Shown: in pieces, positions 1 to 11,008 of the stretch
Layout of the letters: each line of letters starts with the position of its first letter
Position numbering within the stretch: the first letter of the stretch is position 1
Assembly (NCBI GenBank): GCA_945643635.1
Contig: CALZFC010000248.1
Span: 6,143,501 to 6,207,500 of the forward strand
Length of the DNA: 64,000 nt
Origin: Allodiplogaster sudhausi
Taxonomy: Eukaryota; Nematoda; Chromadorea; Rhabditida; Diplogasteridae
Direction of reading: 5' to 3'
Translations under genes and position numbers: made by a program
The notes under the pieces: model-generated
Seen by the model: only the letters and a program-made list of their open reading frames with translations
The model's database searches: none
Told to the model about the DNA's origin: nothing

Positions 1-33
1 TATTTTTGCTTCTAAGGTCTTTGTTTTTATTGT

Positions 34-64
34 TTCCCTCTCTCTCTCTCTCTCTCTCTCTCTC
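34..64. repeat. (TC)n microsatellite
   Basis: Perfect TC dinucleotide run near the left edge of the window. Confidence 0.95.
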
Positions 65-574
65 CGACTTACAGTCTCATATTACCCAGTTAGTCGTGAA
101 ATTACTTCGATTCTTTTAGTCCTTCCACTAAAAAAAGTTTTACTGTATTACAAAAAAATAATGTTCAGGCCCAATCAAGTAGTAGCTGCTAGCAAACCGG
201 GTCTGCCGCACACGAATGGCATTTCTTGCGTGTCGCACTGACTGCTGATCCACTTTGTTGAGCTACTCAACTCAAGCGTAGTGCAATGGCCAAAGACGTC
301 GTTGGGGAAGCCTTTCGAGAGAGGCACCGATTGATCTTTGTTTCAAAGAAGAACAAGCAAAAAATTGAATTAAAATACCGCGGATTTCTTGGAGATGCAG
401 GCACTGTTTTTCTCTCGCACTTATCAAATATGTATGTATGTTCTTTGCATTGCAATTTATTTTAATTTGTAATATTCATACGTGCAGATATGCCGTTAAA
501 ACGTTTATATGATTGAAAAGTAACTAAACTTAATTTAAAAAAATTCCACTCTTTCTCACGCGTCACACAAAGGA
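65..574. other. no supported gene
   Basis: Intergenic or intronic sequence. A 59-codon plus-strand frame opens at an ATG at 285, but it has no homology I recognise and no splice context. It lies opposite the decayed lectin, so it is not called. Confidence 0.5.
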
Positions 575-1914
575 CGACCAAACTGACCGCTGGCAAAGAG
601 GCTGAAAGTGAAGTTGCTGCCGTCGGTCCACGCGCGCTCATTTCTGCTTGCATTCGTCTTGAGGCCAATGTGAAGGCCGTCATTGATACCGAATTCAAAG
701 GCCGCAACCATTATCGCGTTATTGGTCTACAAACAAGACTATTCGTCTATCAGACGAAACTGAACTCGCCGGAAGAACAAAGGGCCGTAAAGTGTCGCGA
801 ATGATAACTGTAGTTATGGTTCCTATACCGAGTTATTTTTTGCTTGTAATCAATAACTATTTGTTCACTTGGGACGTAAACATTATTTTGATTTTGCAAG
901 TAACATCAAAGCTTATTTAATGCCGATGCCCATCAAGTTAACATCCATTCTTTAATGTCTTCTAAATGAATATTGATTTAGTTATATTTCTCGACCTCAG
1001 CTTCATGAATGGAGATAAGATGCGCAGACTCTTGCTGGCAGAGGCTCTCGGCGTTGCTCCAGGCAGTCTTAACAGGCATTTATGAATGCTTCCCGTTGAC
1101 TATTTCAGAGAAAGGAAATCATTTTGTACTCTAGCTTGATGAACAGAGAAACACGTTCGCGTATCATTGACTTGCTGATAGCCACCACTACACGCAGGAT
1201 CTGTAATCACGTTTAAAAATAGACATATGTATAAATATACTTACATACATGCATACAGTGATGTTCCTCCAAAATGTCCGAAATGTTTCAATCAGCGCGC
1301 ATTTAGAATCTCTTTTCAGAAAACTTGGACCATGTTGATTCTGTTTCATTGAAAAGTAAATGAGTTTCCCCATTCAGCACAAATATTACTGCATTCCAAA
1401 TATGAGTTGGAAAGGAGTAGCATGACTTTGAAGTTTTTGAAAGGCGCAATGCTCTATTCTTTGAGCCTTATTTTAACACTCTAAACATGGCCACCTTACC
1501 CTCAAAAATTTGTGCTGGATGTATCAAAACAAGACGATTCTATGTAAATAAGGATCTTTTCATATAGTTTACATACCAACGACCTACAACTTGCGTGCTG
1601 ATTGGAATATTGCGCGCGCAGCGTTCCAAATCGGCCATTTTGCCGGAATATCACTGCATGTACACATGTACAGACATACATACGTACATACATAAATATG
1701 TATATGAATGTAACCTTATACTTAATAGCAATAGTAATATTAATGATAATCATGATATATTAAAAATAAACATATAAGCGAGTCTGATTCACTGTTGAGG
1801 TGGAGGTTGCAGAGGCCATAATAGCCCGGTGACTCGTCGTCGTTTGATCTCAATCCATTTGCCGTCCTCCGCGCGCATTACGAAGACACCATATTCGTAT
1901 TGGCAATTTGGAGT
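575..1914 (-). pseudogene. decayed C-type lectin domain gene fragment
   Basis: Four minus-strand exons match, in order and with the same exon lengths and phases, those of the lectin at 42.9-44.2 kb: about 1804-1914, 1130-1200 (71 nt), 996-1067 (72 nt) and about 575-726. Visible CTLD features are the PACSGGYQQVND start of a domain, TAWSNAESLC followed by HLISIHEAE, then HIGLKT and WTDGSNFTF. C-type lectins are secreted or membrane carbohydrate- or ligand-binding proteins, often expanded in nematodes. Breaks: relative to the paralogue, the exon at about 1804-1914 carries a one-base insertion just after the KWIEI codons, and its donor GT is replaced. No 5' end or signal exon is present. I infer a partial, inactivated duplicate. 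Exon boundaries are read by eye. Confidence 0.72.
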
Positions 1915-2261
1915 TTCTTGAAAAGAATAGGAAATATGTAACTGGTAGAAGTAACTTACATACCCTATACCAGGGCACCCACTTTTTTGTCTCCAAATGC
2001 GCCAAGATAGAAAAGATGCTTTGCTAGAATTCCTCTAGTAGCTAGAGAAGCCGAATTAGCGGTAGAAGGAACATCATATAGATAACGAGTAAGATGAAAT
2101 GTATTGGAAAAAAAGAAAACAATATAAGATTTTTGCCGTTTGATTTCTTACAGATATTTCTTTATGCTTTCCCAGTTGTCTAGCTTGTTGTAAGAGAAAT
2201 TCTGAGCCAGAAAATATATGGAAAGATGAGAAGGATACTTAGATTGCTTGGTTTAAAAGAT
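1915..2261. other. no gene seen
   Basis: AT-rich spacer between the lectin remnant and the fold-back element. No coding signal found. Confidence 0.5.
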
Positions 2262-3946
2262 TTAAGAGAGCCAATCTGAGAGATTCGACCAGGGCTCTAT
2301 GTAAGGCATGTCGGGAACAAAATTATTTTTTGATTTTCTTTTCCTCCTAAATGCTTATGAGGCATCCTAAAAAGACCTCAAAAACATTTTTTCCAAAAAT
2401 TATTTTCTTCAGTTTACCATGGACATACACCGAAAACCCGAAAAAACTCAAAAGATCATAACTTTGTTCGTTGTTGAGATATATTAATTTTGAACTGTTT
2501 ATTCAATTCCAAATTGAAAGGCGCACAAAAATTGTGTTAATCACTTTTTAAAAATATTTCATTAAATGCCTCATTTTGGCATTTTAATATTTCGAGTGGT
2601 GCGTTTAGGGCATAAAAACCACCCCATGTTAAAAAACTGAAGGCACCACGTGAAAGAGCGACCTTTTTACCCCTATTTAAATGCCTTTTACTAAAAAAAC
2701 TCCGATACACCTGTTTCAATATTTTGACATGAAGCGCGCGAGTTTGTCAAAATGGCGCATTTTTCGGCCGCCGAGGCACCGTGCAAGCGCATTCATCGAT
2801 CCATAACTGCGCTCAATGTCAATATTAGAAAATCGTAAGTATATCATCTAAGAGCTCTCACGGAGATCTTCAAATGTTACATACATACTTTTATTGAAAA
2901 CTTTCAATTTATATGGGAAATTTCGTTCTGTAGAATTAGAAGGCTTAAAAAACGACTTTAAAAATATTTTCGACTGCCGCAACATACATCATAAGAAAGA
3001 GGATGAAATTTGCTACAAGATGAACCCCTTTCAACGGAATCCCATGCATACGATCTTTTGTTATAAGCCATAAGAGTAGGATAGCAAGGCCTTATGGAAA
3101 AACTGTAGGAAAAAGGATTGGAATATTCTAATTCGAATAACCTAAAATATGAATTCTTGGGCAAAATGACACTGGCACTACTTTTATGACTTATAACAAA
3201 AGATCGTATGAATGGAATTCCATTGGAAGGGGTTCATCTTGAAGCAAATTTCATCCTCTTTCTTATGATGTATGTTGCGGCAGTCGAAAATATTTTTAAA
3301 GTCGTTTTTTAAGCCTTCTAATTCTACAGAACGAAATTTCCCATATAAATTGAAACGTGATAGCTCTTCGATGATATACAGACGATTTTGTAATATTGAC
3401 ATTCAGCGCAGTTATGGATCGATGAATGCGCTTGCACGGTGCCTCGGCGGCCGAAAATGCACCATTTTGACCGACTCGCGCGCTTCATGTCAAAATATTG
3501 AAACAGGTGTATCGGAGTTTTTTAGTAAAATGCATTTAAATAGGGGTAAAAAAAGGTCGCTCTTTCACGTGGTGCCTTCAGTTTTTTAACATGGGGGGTT
3601 TTTATGCCCCAAACGCACCACTCGAAATATTAAAATGCCAAAATGAGGCATTTAATGAAATATTTTTAAAAAGTGATTAACACGACTTTTGTGCGCCTTT
3701 CAATTTGGAATTGAATAAACAGTTCAAAATTAATATATCTCAATAACGAACAAAGTTATGATCTTTTGAGTTTTTTCGGGTTTTCGGTGCATATCCATGG
3801 TAAACTAAAGAAAATAATTTTTGGAAAAAATGTTTTTGAGGTCTTTTTAGGATCGCTCATAAGCCTTTAGAAGGAAAAGATAATCAAAAAATAATTTTGT
3901 TCCCGACATGCCCGTGCTCGAGTCTCTCAGATTGGCTCTCTTAAGC
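2262..3946. mobile_element. long fold-back (inverted-repeat) element, about 1.7 kb
   Basis: The two halves are imperfect reverse complements almost from end to end. The left end (AAGAGAGCCAATCTGAGAGA at about 2265) returns inverted at about 3920-3944. The inner halves meet near 3100, where sequence around 2970-3060 mirrors 3190-3290. Only fragmentary frames exist, with the same peptides on opposite strands of each half, so no transposase is encoded. I see no clear target duplication. This fits a Foldback-type or long-TIR non-autonomous DNA element, but a local inverted duplication is also possible. Confidence 0.7.
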
Positions 3947-4209
3947 TAAAAAAATAGCAGCATGTCGAAACGAACGGAGAAGGACAAGCAGTTCCAAACG
4001 AGGAACTGAGTTGGCCCCTTTTCGGGGGGAGGGGGGGGGGCGATCCGAGGTTTTGCAGAGAGAATATGAGAAAGAAGGAGAGTAGAGGCTCGGTCAGAAC
4101 GGACAACAACATAAGCCAAACTTGCGTACGCAATTAGGATGCTAAGATTGCATGAAGATGAGAGATTGCGATGGTGAGACAGTTAAATGATATAACGCGA
4201 GGAGAAGAT

Positions 4210-4699
4210 GCAGCGCGGCTGCGCGGCAGATCGAACGCGAGCAAGAGGAGCAGAAGGCAGCAGAGGAGAGAGAGGCTGCTGCGGCCGACGAGGACGACGG
4301 AGAGCTGACGAAGTTCGCGGGTTCGCCTACGACATCAAGGAGTTCAGGCCTACCGTACTCCCGGTCGTCCCTCGAGTCCTCAACAGGCTCAACGCTAAGG
4401 TTACAGATGATCGAGCAATTCCTAGAGCAGGGTTTGAGATTTCTTTCACCTCTCTCTCTCACCCTCGCTTTCCACCTCATCTCTCTCTCCCTCTCTCTCT
4501 CTCACTCATTTTCATGTTTTTTTTAACCATTGTGTTAGCTAATATACCGTAATCTATCTTAATTTTTCTGAATGTCAGCTCCATGGAGGCGGCGACGGCA
4601 GCCTCCATTCGTGCCCACTTCAAGAAGGCTGGTCGAGAGGAAGCAGCAGAAGAAGAGCAAGAACATCATCAAATCCCCCAAGATTCATGGACGGCATGA
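4210..4699 (+). pseudogene. gene fragment with long-chain acyl-CoA synthetase-like exon
   Basis: Around 4322-4399 one frame reads YDIKEFRPTVLPVVPRVLNR, very close to the conserved stretch upstream of the core of long-chain fatty-acid-CoA ligases (ACSL family). It is followed by a good donor (AAG|GTTACAG at 4400). ACSLs activate fatty acids to acyl-CoA at ER or mitochondrial membranes. No other ACSL exon is seen on either side. In an overlapping frame, 4240-4430 reads as a Glu/Ala-rich coiled-coil-like segment (IEREQEEQKAAEER) with a Ser-rich tail. A further exon candidate at 4579-4699 (MEAATAASIRAHFKKAGREE, ending at TGA) follows a CAG acceptor and a TC-rich intron. I cannot tell whether this is an ACSL relic, a different gene, or a chimera of both. 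Confidence 0.4.
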
Positions 4700-5049
4700 A
4701 CACCATCTAGTTCCTCCGGTTTTTTAATCTCTTACTTAACATTATTGAAACATTTTTTTAAAGATTAATATTTAAAATAAACTAAAAATATGTTTACATA
4801 GTTATTGAATTTTACTCCTCGTCAATTGCTCTTGCATACGTGTGATATTTACGTGCACTGTAGGCCTGATTTTCGAAGTGCTTTACATTGATCTTTTAAT
4901 AGACTTCTGTTCCAAAGATTCACTTATCGCTTTTTCCTTTCGTTGTTGAGTTATTCTTTTACTATTACAAGTATTATTTGCTTGTAAAATTTGACCCAAT
5001 CTTATCAGTTTTTTAAACAAATAAACTCTCGTAACAGCCCGATGCTTGC
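4700..5049. other. no gene seen
   Basis: AT-rich intergenic sequence with no coding or RNA signal recognised. Confidence 0.5.
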
Positions 5050-5059
5050 ATGACTCGGA

Positions 5060-5368
5060 ACAGCAGCCAACAACTTAAGCGGAAGATGTTCATGGAAGAG
5101 AAAAGAAGATGGGGAAGTAAATTAGAGCGAGAGAGATGGAGGCGGAAGGGGATGAGGAGAGGAGTTGTAGAGAGGGAGAAAGAGAGAGAGAGAGTAGAAA
5201 GTGAGGGGGAACAGGTTGAAGGAGGGGAGCTGTAGGGAGAGGGAGAGAGAGAGAGAGCGGATGGAGAAAGAAAGAGAAGAGAGAGAGAGACAGAGAAGAG
5301 AGAAAGAGAGGGAGAGAGAGAAAGAGAAGAGAGAGAGCAAGAGATATAGAGATAAAGAGGAGAGTGAA

Positions 5369-5406
<38 letters not shown>

Positions 5407-5412
5407 TAGATA
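5060..5412. repeat. (GA)n-rich low-complexity tract
   Basis: About 350 bases of imperfect GA/GGA repeats. The Ser-Leu and Arg-Glu open frames across it are artefacts of the repeat. Confidence 0.9.
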
Positions 5413-6537
5413 ACTCCTGCTTTATTGCAGAACGAACCATGCGCCACGAATGTGCGATAAGTGCAAAATAAGGTGACATGGAAGTCATTTACACTCGAAT
5501 GTACATATATGTCGATTATTCGAATATTCGAATGGTCGAATATTCGAATAATCTAAAGTGCGGATAAAACGAACTTATGTCCGGCAAGTTCGCTTTCCGC
5601 TGGAAAGTTCGTTTCTGTCGTTTTTAAAAACGAACTTTCCCACCAGCCGGGCAAAGTATTATACTTTCTGCGCTGTGTGGAGAGAGAGAGTCGGAGAGCG
5701 AAGAAGAGAAATAGGATGACCATGGAATATTCCATTGACCGTGGGAAATTCAAATCACTGTGGAATATAGACCTCATCATTCAGTCCAATTTTGAAGTGA
5801 GAATAAATGAGAAACAGCGAATATGCCCTCTGCATCCCCTTTTCTAAATTATGAAACAATTGAATTATGCAAGAAAGGAAGAAAAAAAGACTCGTTTGTG
5901 CAAATCGAATGAGTTTTTCTGTGCTCACGATCAGTCTGAGGGAGATTCGAAAATTTAGAGATATCATATTCATAGAAAATCCACTGACTATGGAATATTC
6001 CGATGACTATGGAAAATTCCACTGACTATGGAACATATAGCTTAATTTTTTATTAGTTTTCACTGACGTCTTCATTTCTCTTATGTAGAACTGCTAAATG
6101 AGGACAAAATATACATTCTTGCCATTCGTACAGCTGACTTCTCTTTGACCTCTCGATCGTCGAGATCTATACGGCTACTGTTATGATTATATAAGTACAC
6201 TTAGGCAATAACATATAAGACTAGATGGAAATTTGAAGAAATGCTGCTATGCCCGTGAATAATCGGGGAACACGCGACGAAGGGTGAGTGCTTCGCAGCA
6301 GAGCAGTGAGTGTTGAACAAACCATCAATGTAATGTATAAAAATACTTTGGATATTCACGCTTTCATGTGTGAAAAATAATAGCTGGAAATTATTTTCAT
6401 TCATTTAATAAGTTTCTTTACATTAATTTTTTTAATTGTTTCATACCGCTGCTATCAACGCTTTCCAATAAATGTTGTATTTAAAGTAAATGTAATTTTT
6501 TGCTTGAAAAGTTGTGTGAAAATGTTTGTTTTGAGAT
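5413..6537. other. gene-free stretch with short palindromic repeats
   Basis: Contains a TTCGAATA-type palindromic cluster at 5515-5552 and a hairpin at about 5598-5645 whose arms read GAAAGTTCGTTT / AAACGAACTTTC. At 5985-6035 there are three copies of a roughly 20-base unit around ACTATGGAATATTCC. No gene seen. Confidence 0.6.
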
Positions 6538-6825
6538 TAAATCATACTTATGAAAAACCTCTAGTCACCACATGCACGAAGAACATTCACAGCAGATGAT
6601 TCTCTGCAAGTCGCAAGCGAGAGTAATTTCATAAATCTAGAAGTTCCGCATTTGTAGAATAAAGTTACTTTGAACTCTCACTGATATCATTTAGTCATTC
6701 GTCAAAGATGTTATTTAAACTTGCATGAACGAATTCCGCATTTCATTTTTTTCTATTTCATCATTGTTTTGCCAACATATTTATTGTTGACTTATATTTT
6801 AAATAATAAATACAAAATGTCTGCT

Positions 6826-7267
6826 TACCGTATTTTCTCTATTAGTACCCCCGGGGGTTCTATTTTTCAATACCCTTGCGAGAGGGGGGCACTATGGGAG
6901 GGAGGGGTTCTACTGGAGGGAGGGGCACTATTTTTCAATGTGAGACACTAAAAATTTGATAACAACATTTTCTTCTCAAAAAAAGAAGAATCATAGATCG
7001 AATTCATAGGAATCATCACTGGAATATCAATTTCACCACATATTTTGAATGAATTTGCAATCAGTTCATTGGAGAGAGCATCCCATGCCTCCAGGATCCA
7101 TTCGAGGTAAGTCTCGAGCTGAGATATTAGGCTGTTAGGGGGATCACTATTGGAGAGCGGCTCCACTAATGGGAGGGGTTCTATTTTTCAATGGCTTTAT
7201 CAGAGGGGGGGTACTATTAGAGAGGGGGGGTTCTAATAAAGGGGTTAACTAATAGAGAAAGTACGGC
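6826..7267. mobile_element. TA-flanked TIR element (MITE), G/C-run family, copy 1
   Basis: Begins TA|CCGTATTTTCTCTATTAGT and ends with its inverted partner ACTAATAGAGAAAGTACGG. Inside each end are alternating AT words and runs of C or G (CCCCCGGGGG, GAGGGGGGG) around a unique core of about 200 bases. No ORF. A TA target duplication would fit the Tc1/mariner-like (ITm) class, but no transposase of that class is in the window. Confidence 0.8.
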
Positions 7268-7939
7268 ATTTTGTGTTTAAATACAATTGTAAAAGCAATA
7301 AATATAAAATTATGTGAGTGTAGACGATGGCGAGAATGGATCTTTGCAACAATCCTTCGCTGTTTCTGCCAGCAATTCCACTCGACATCGACTGTCGTGA
7401 AATCTGCTTTACTCAGCCGGTCCGAAGTCAGGCGCGCGTATTTTCTCTAGGCCATAGAGGAGACCGTCTGTTACTCCGCCGTTTTCAGAGATCATTCAGC
7501 CTTACCATTTGAACGGAATCACGCCGAGCTGCTTGTTGAAGGGTGGAGACATCGCAAGTAAACAAACGAGAGAGGGAAGAAAGAGAGAGCGAAAGAGCGA
7601 GGGAGAATGAAAGATGAAGAGAATGAGAGAGGGATAATGAAAAGAGAAAGGAAATGAAAAATGTTGAAAGGAGGAAAAGAAAGGAATAGTAAAAAGAGTA
7701 CTTAAAGAAATCAAGAAAGTAAGATGAATAAGAGGTAGACAAACAAACTTTTGAAAAATTACATATAAATGAAGAGAGCATACAAATCTCGTAAGAAATG
7801 TCCCAGATGGCTGAGCAGTGGCACACACACAATTTTAAGCGAGGCTTGCGCCCTTCTTCGGTCACGCCTTAACTTACCCCGTTCTGCCGGTCCGTTCTTG
7901 TTCTTTTCCTATCCAAGAGCTCTTGCTGCTCGCGCATCT

Positions 7940-8298
7940 TGTAATGGGCAGGCCCATTCTAGAACCCCTTTCGCCCATTCATCCTTGTTTAGTGTTCCCA
8001 TTGTATAGTGTCCCATTGTTATTAGTGGTTGTTATTTATATTGCCTAGTATCATTCTTTGTTTGATTATGTCACGTAGACATTGTTATTGTTAGTCTAGC
8101 AGGGCTTCCCCTAGTCAGTGTTCCATTCCTCCCGCATAGTGAGCGGTTGAGTCTCAGTTGTCTCCCGCCTAGTGAGCGGTTGAGTGTCTTGTGTCGCTGA
8201 AGTTCCAGAAGATAAACCTCTGAAAACCCTCTCCCTCCCTCGTCTTCTACATCGTATCGCAGAGAAGTGTATTACAATAGCAACGTCTTGCTATTACA
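7940..8298 (+). repeat. LTR (copy C)
   Basis: 359 bases, TG...CA ends. Nine bases shorter than the three right-hand LTRs because of a deletion in the stretch holding ACACGCGACGAAAG. Confidence 0.85.
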
Positions 8299-8612
8299 TG
8301 GGGGCCGAACCGACCGAATCCGCCAAGATTTCTTGCTGAAGAAGCGACGACTCATCTCCAAGCGACTCCGAGCTGCGACTTCTCACCGACGGCAGCTCCA
8401 GTTGTTAAAACTCCAAGTTTACGGGGGCCCTGCTCTTTTTGAAGAGTTTGGGAACAACACCAAAAGAGGCCTTGAGCCCACCCAGTTAAAAGAGGCCTAG
8501 TGCCCACCCGTTTTTCTGGTGTTCGTCGGCTGATCTGGTGTTCTTCGGCTGTCTGGTGGAGGAGAGAGAAGCTGGTGGCGGTGGCTGGTGATCGTCAGGC
8601 GGTTGTGAGCAA

Positions 8613-8715
8613 AGCGTGGGGGCTTTTTGACAAGCGTGGGGGCTTTGTGATCAGCGTGGGGGCTGTCTGAGGAAAGCGTGGGGGCTTTGTGTGTGTCAAG
8701 CGAGGGGGCTTTTGT
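8613..8715 (+). repeat. AGCGTGGGGGCT minisatellite in retrotransposon leader
   Basis: Four copies of (A)AGCGTGGGGGCTKT plus a GCGAGGGGGCT variant, spaced about 20-26 bases. The same array occurs in both right-hand copies. The repeated G5 runs could form a G-quadruplex in the RNA (inference). Confidence 0.8.
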
Positions 8716-9019
8716 TGAGTGTGAAGAGGAGCCGGTGTTTTGCTGTGTGGTTGGCGAAGTGGGGTTCGCATCCAGCAGTTGTGAGGCTCGTTGTGCTAGT
8801 TGACAAGTGGGGTTGCACTAGACAACTTTGCTGTTGAGGTTTTGCGTGTTGAAAGGCGGCGTCCTTACACGTGGTGCAGAGAACAGAGAAGGAGTAAGAA
8901 GAGAGTGAGGCTACGTGCCAAATTGGAAGTCGACCGGGCTCGAAGAAGAAGCAAAGGCGAAGTGAGAAGAGGAAGAAAGGCTGCGTGCCAAATCGAAAGT
9001 CGACCGGGCGCGAGCAAGG

Positions 9020-10126
9020 ATGAAGGGAGAAATGTCCGAGAGTGGACAAAGTACAATGAGCAGAGAGAAGAGGAGGAGTAGACAAGAGAATCAGAGAGAG
9101 GAGTCTGAGAGTGCAGAGAGTGCACAGGTGAGGAATGAGAAGAGGAGGAGGAGGCGAGAGGAGCAGAGTGAAGAGGAGGATGAACCGACCGAATGTGGAA
9201 GTGCTGTGATTGAGAAATTGGAGAGTGCAATACGGATGATGAAATCCAAAGCCGACGAAAGGAGAGATAAGGTGGCCGAGAGAACCGCTAAGATTGAGAG
9301 AATTGCGAAGAAAGAAGTGAGTGAGAGGGCAGTAATTGTGATGCAAGAAAGGACTGACCTTATTGGATATGCTAGATTGGTCAAGGAGCAACAGACAATC
9401 ATGAAGGAGATGTTGGAAGTAATCAGGAGGCAAGAGGAAGAATTAATGAGGAAGAAAACGGAGTTGAGACGAAGCGAAAAGAAGATCGAAGAAAAGAAGA
9501 ATGAAGAGAAAATAGACATGAGCATTTTCTCGCCGTGCACATTCGAGAAGGAGAGCGAGAAGAAGAAGAATGAAGAAGTGGGAGTGCAGACCTAGACCCA
9601 GTCTGAGAGGAGCACAAGTGACAGTGGTATCTCTTGTGTTAGTGGAAGATTCATGAAGTGCGTGAAGTGTTATGAGTGTGGAGGTTGTGGCCACATTCAG
9701 AGGGTGTGCCCAACGAAGAGAAGGAGAGAAGAAGCAGAGAGAAAGAAGCAGATGAGGTGGAGAGAGAAACACCGAGAAGAATCTCAGAAGAGAAACGGAG
9801 CAAGTGTGAAGCAGGGAGAATGGCCACGTGGAGAATATGTGAAGAAGTTTCAGAAGGGGCTGAATGAGATTGGAGTATTGATTGAGAGGAGAACTCTGCA
9901 GAGTCATGAAAAGCAGAGAAGGGCGCGGTGGAGAGGTGACAGCTGCAACGCGAGCGTGTCTGGTGGCAGCGACGTCTCGAGATCGAACAAGAGCGGCACG
10001 CAATCTTCATTCATGAGTGGCAGCAACTACGGCCTAAAACGTTCTATCTGCGGCAGCGTCATCGTCGGAAGAGAAGCCAAGCAGCCAAAGCCCTTCCCCA
10101 AACCCAACCGAAAGATAGCGGCCGAG
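9020..10126 (+). pseudogene. gag-like retrotransposon ORF, interrupted (copy C)
   Basis: A highly charged Glu/Lys/Arg-rich N-terminal half (coiled-coil-like, about 190 codons) is followed by a CCHC zinc knuckle (CYECGGCGHIQRVC, C-x2-C-x4-H-x4-C) and a basic, Ser-rich C-terminus. A single in-frame TAG (9593-9595) separates the two halves. The 3' end is lost at the truncation. Retroviral-type zinc knuckles bind packaged RNA. No pol domain follows. Confidence 0.75.
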
Positions 10127-10127
10127 G

Positions 10128-10253
10128 ACTATACCTGTTTAGGGGGGGGGGCATGATTCTTGTTTTGAGATCCGTGGAAATCCGTGGAAAATAAGAAAAT
10201 GTGTTCGAGAAACATGGAAAAAATCATGCACCCCCCCAAACAGGTATAGCACC
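10128..10253. mobile_element. G-run hAT-like MITE at the inversion junction
   Basis: About 125 bases with TIRs CTATACCTGTTTAGGGGGGG / CCCCCCCAAACAGGTATAG. The right end extends to CAGGTATAGCACC, matching the ends of the 8-bp-TSD MITE at 41468-41982. The left end is abnormal (GGAC in place of GGTG), and no 8-bp duplication is visible because it sits exactly on the rearrangement junction. Confidence 0.7.
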
Positions 10254-10433
10254 CATCAATCCCCCTACTTACAAAATCGGCTGGAACACAAGCCAAGATT
10301 ATCACACTTGCATTCCGCTTTAAGGGATGCACGAGGAAGATAAATTATAAGAATAAAAATGAACATAAGATAAAATCCATTTAAAAGATAAAGGTTTTAC
10401 ATGTCTTTATAAAAAAAGGATAAACCTTTGAAG

Positions 10434-11008
10434 GCGTCGGACCTCGCGATCGCTGGCGCCGGCGGCCGAGTTCTCCGACCGCAACTACAAAGCAAAATAT
10501 ATTTCAATTAGTAAAAAAAAATCGCATTAGATATCCCCGCTCTAATTCAATTAGTTAAAAAATTTAAAAAAAAAAGAACATATTTCTAATATATGCATAA
10601 GAACAGCGCACCCTTGGTGTACGCTTGGCTCTGCCAGGTATATTTAACAGAAAACAAACCCGCGAAGACGAGTCATTGCTCGCCGCCGGGATGCTCTCTC
10701 GGCGCCCACCGTCGAGTCGGCCGAATCATCATATGGGCGAACTTCACGCAGATCTGCACAAAAAATTACCGAATCAAAGTGATCAAGAGGATTTATACTA
10801 AATTCAAGTCTTAGTTCATAAAAAGCGAAAAGGTGCAATAATTTGAGAGATCAGGGGCATAGCCCCGAACAGTACAAATTGAATTAGCAAAAATAAAAAT
10901 AAAAGCCAAAACAATAAATCACAAACATACCCCAGATGTTGGCCCTCGCGTCCCGTGGCGCCGGTTGGGGAGCACTCCGACGCCTTCCGCAATGTCGCCA
11001 CTAAAAGT
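10434..11008 (-). CDS. possible small gene, three exons, unknown product
   Basis: Three short GC-rich islands on the minus strand look like exons between AT-rich introns: about 10930-11008 (begins after TTTTAG, reads ATLRKASECSPTGATGREG), about 10672-10760 (after TGTGCAG, reads DLREVRPYDDSADSTVG) and about 10434-10490 (after TTTGTAG, reads LRSENSAAGASDREVRRLQ). The first and third resemble each other. No family is recognised, there is no clear start or stop, and the peptides are Arg/Ser-rich. Called only on base composition and splice context. Confidence 0.3.

Larger units (their letters stand above)
6538..10128. repeat. left arm of a 3.6-kb inverted duplication
   Basis: 6538-10128 is the reverse complement of about 16000-19599, with only small indels. 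It carries, in mirrored order, the flank at 6540-6825, the MITE, the flank with a TC/GA tract, one LTR and most of one retrotransposon body. Homology stops on the left at 6538 and on the right at about 10128, where a MITE end begins. Confidence 0.9.
7940..10128 (+). mobile_element. gag-only LTR retrotransposon, 3'-truncated inverted copy (copy C)
   Basis: Starts with a 359-base LTR (TGTAATGGGC...CTATTACA, 7940-8298), preceded by ATCT, which is the reverse complement of the AGAT target duplication of the right-hand array. The body follows to about 10128, where homology is lost before the polypurine tract and 3' LTR. No reverse transcriptase, protease or integrase is present, so it is non-autonomous. 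Confidence 0.85.

Noticed and set aside
2262..3946. CRISPR-like or tandem repeat array
   Set aside because: The structure is a single inverted repeat, not regularly spaced direct repeats. No CRISPR array is seen anywhere in this eukaryotic window.
5013..5488. Several Ser-Leu-rich frames of 70-144 codons
   Set aside because: Artefacts of a GA-rich tract. No other coding signal.
8696..9433. 245-codon minus-strand frame (and its mirrored copy at 14467-15204)
   Set aside because: Antisense shadow of the gag ORF. The gag frame has the zinc knuckle and the right orientation relative to the LTRs.
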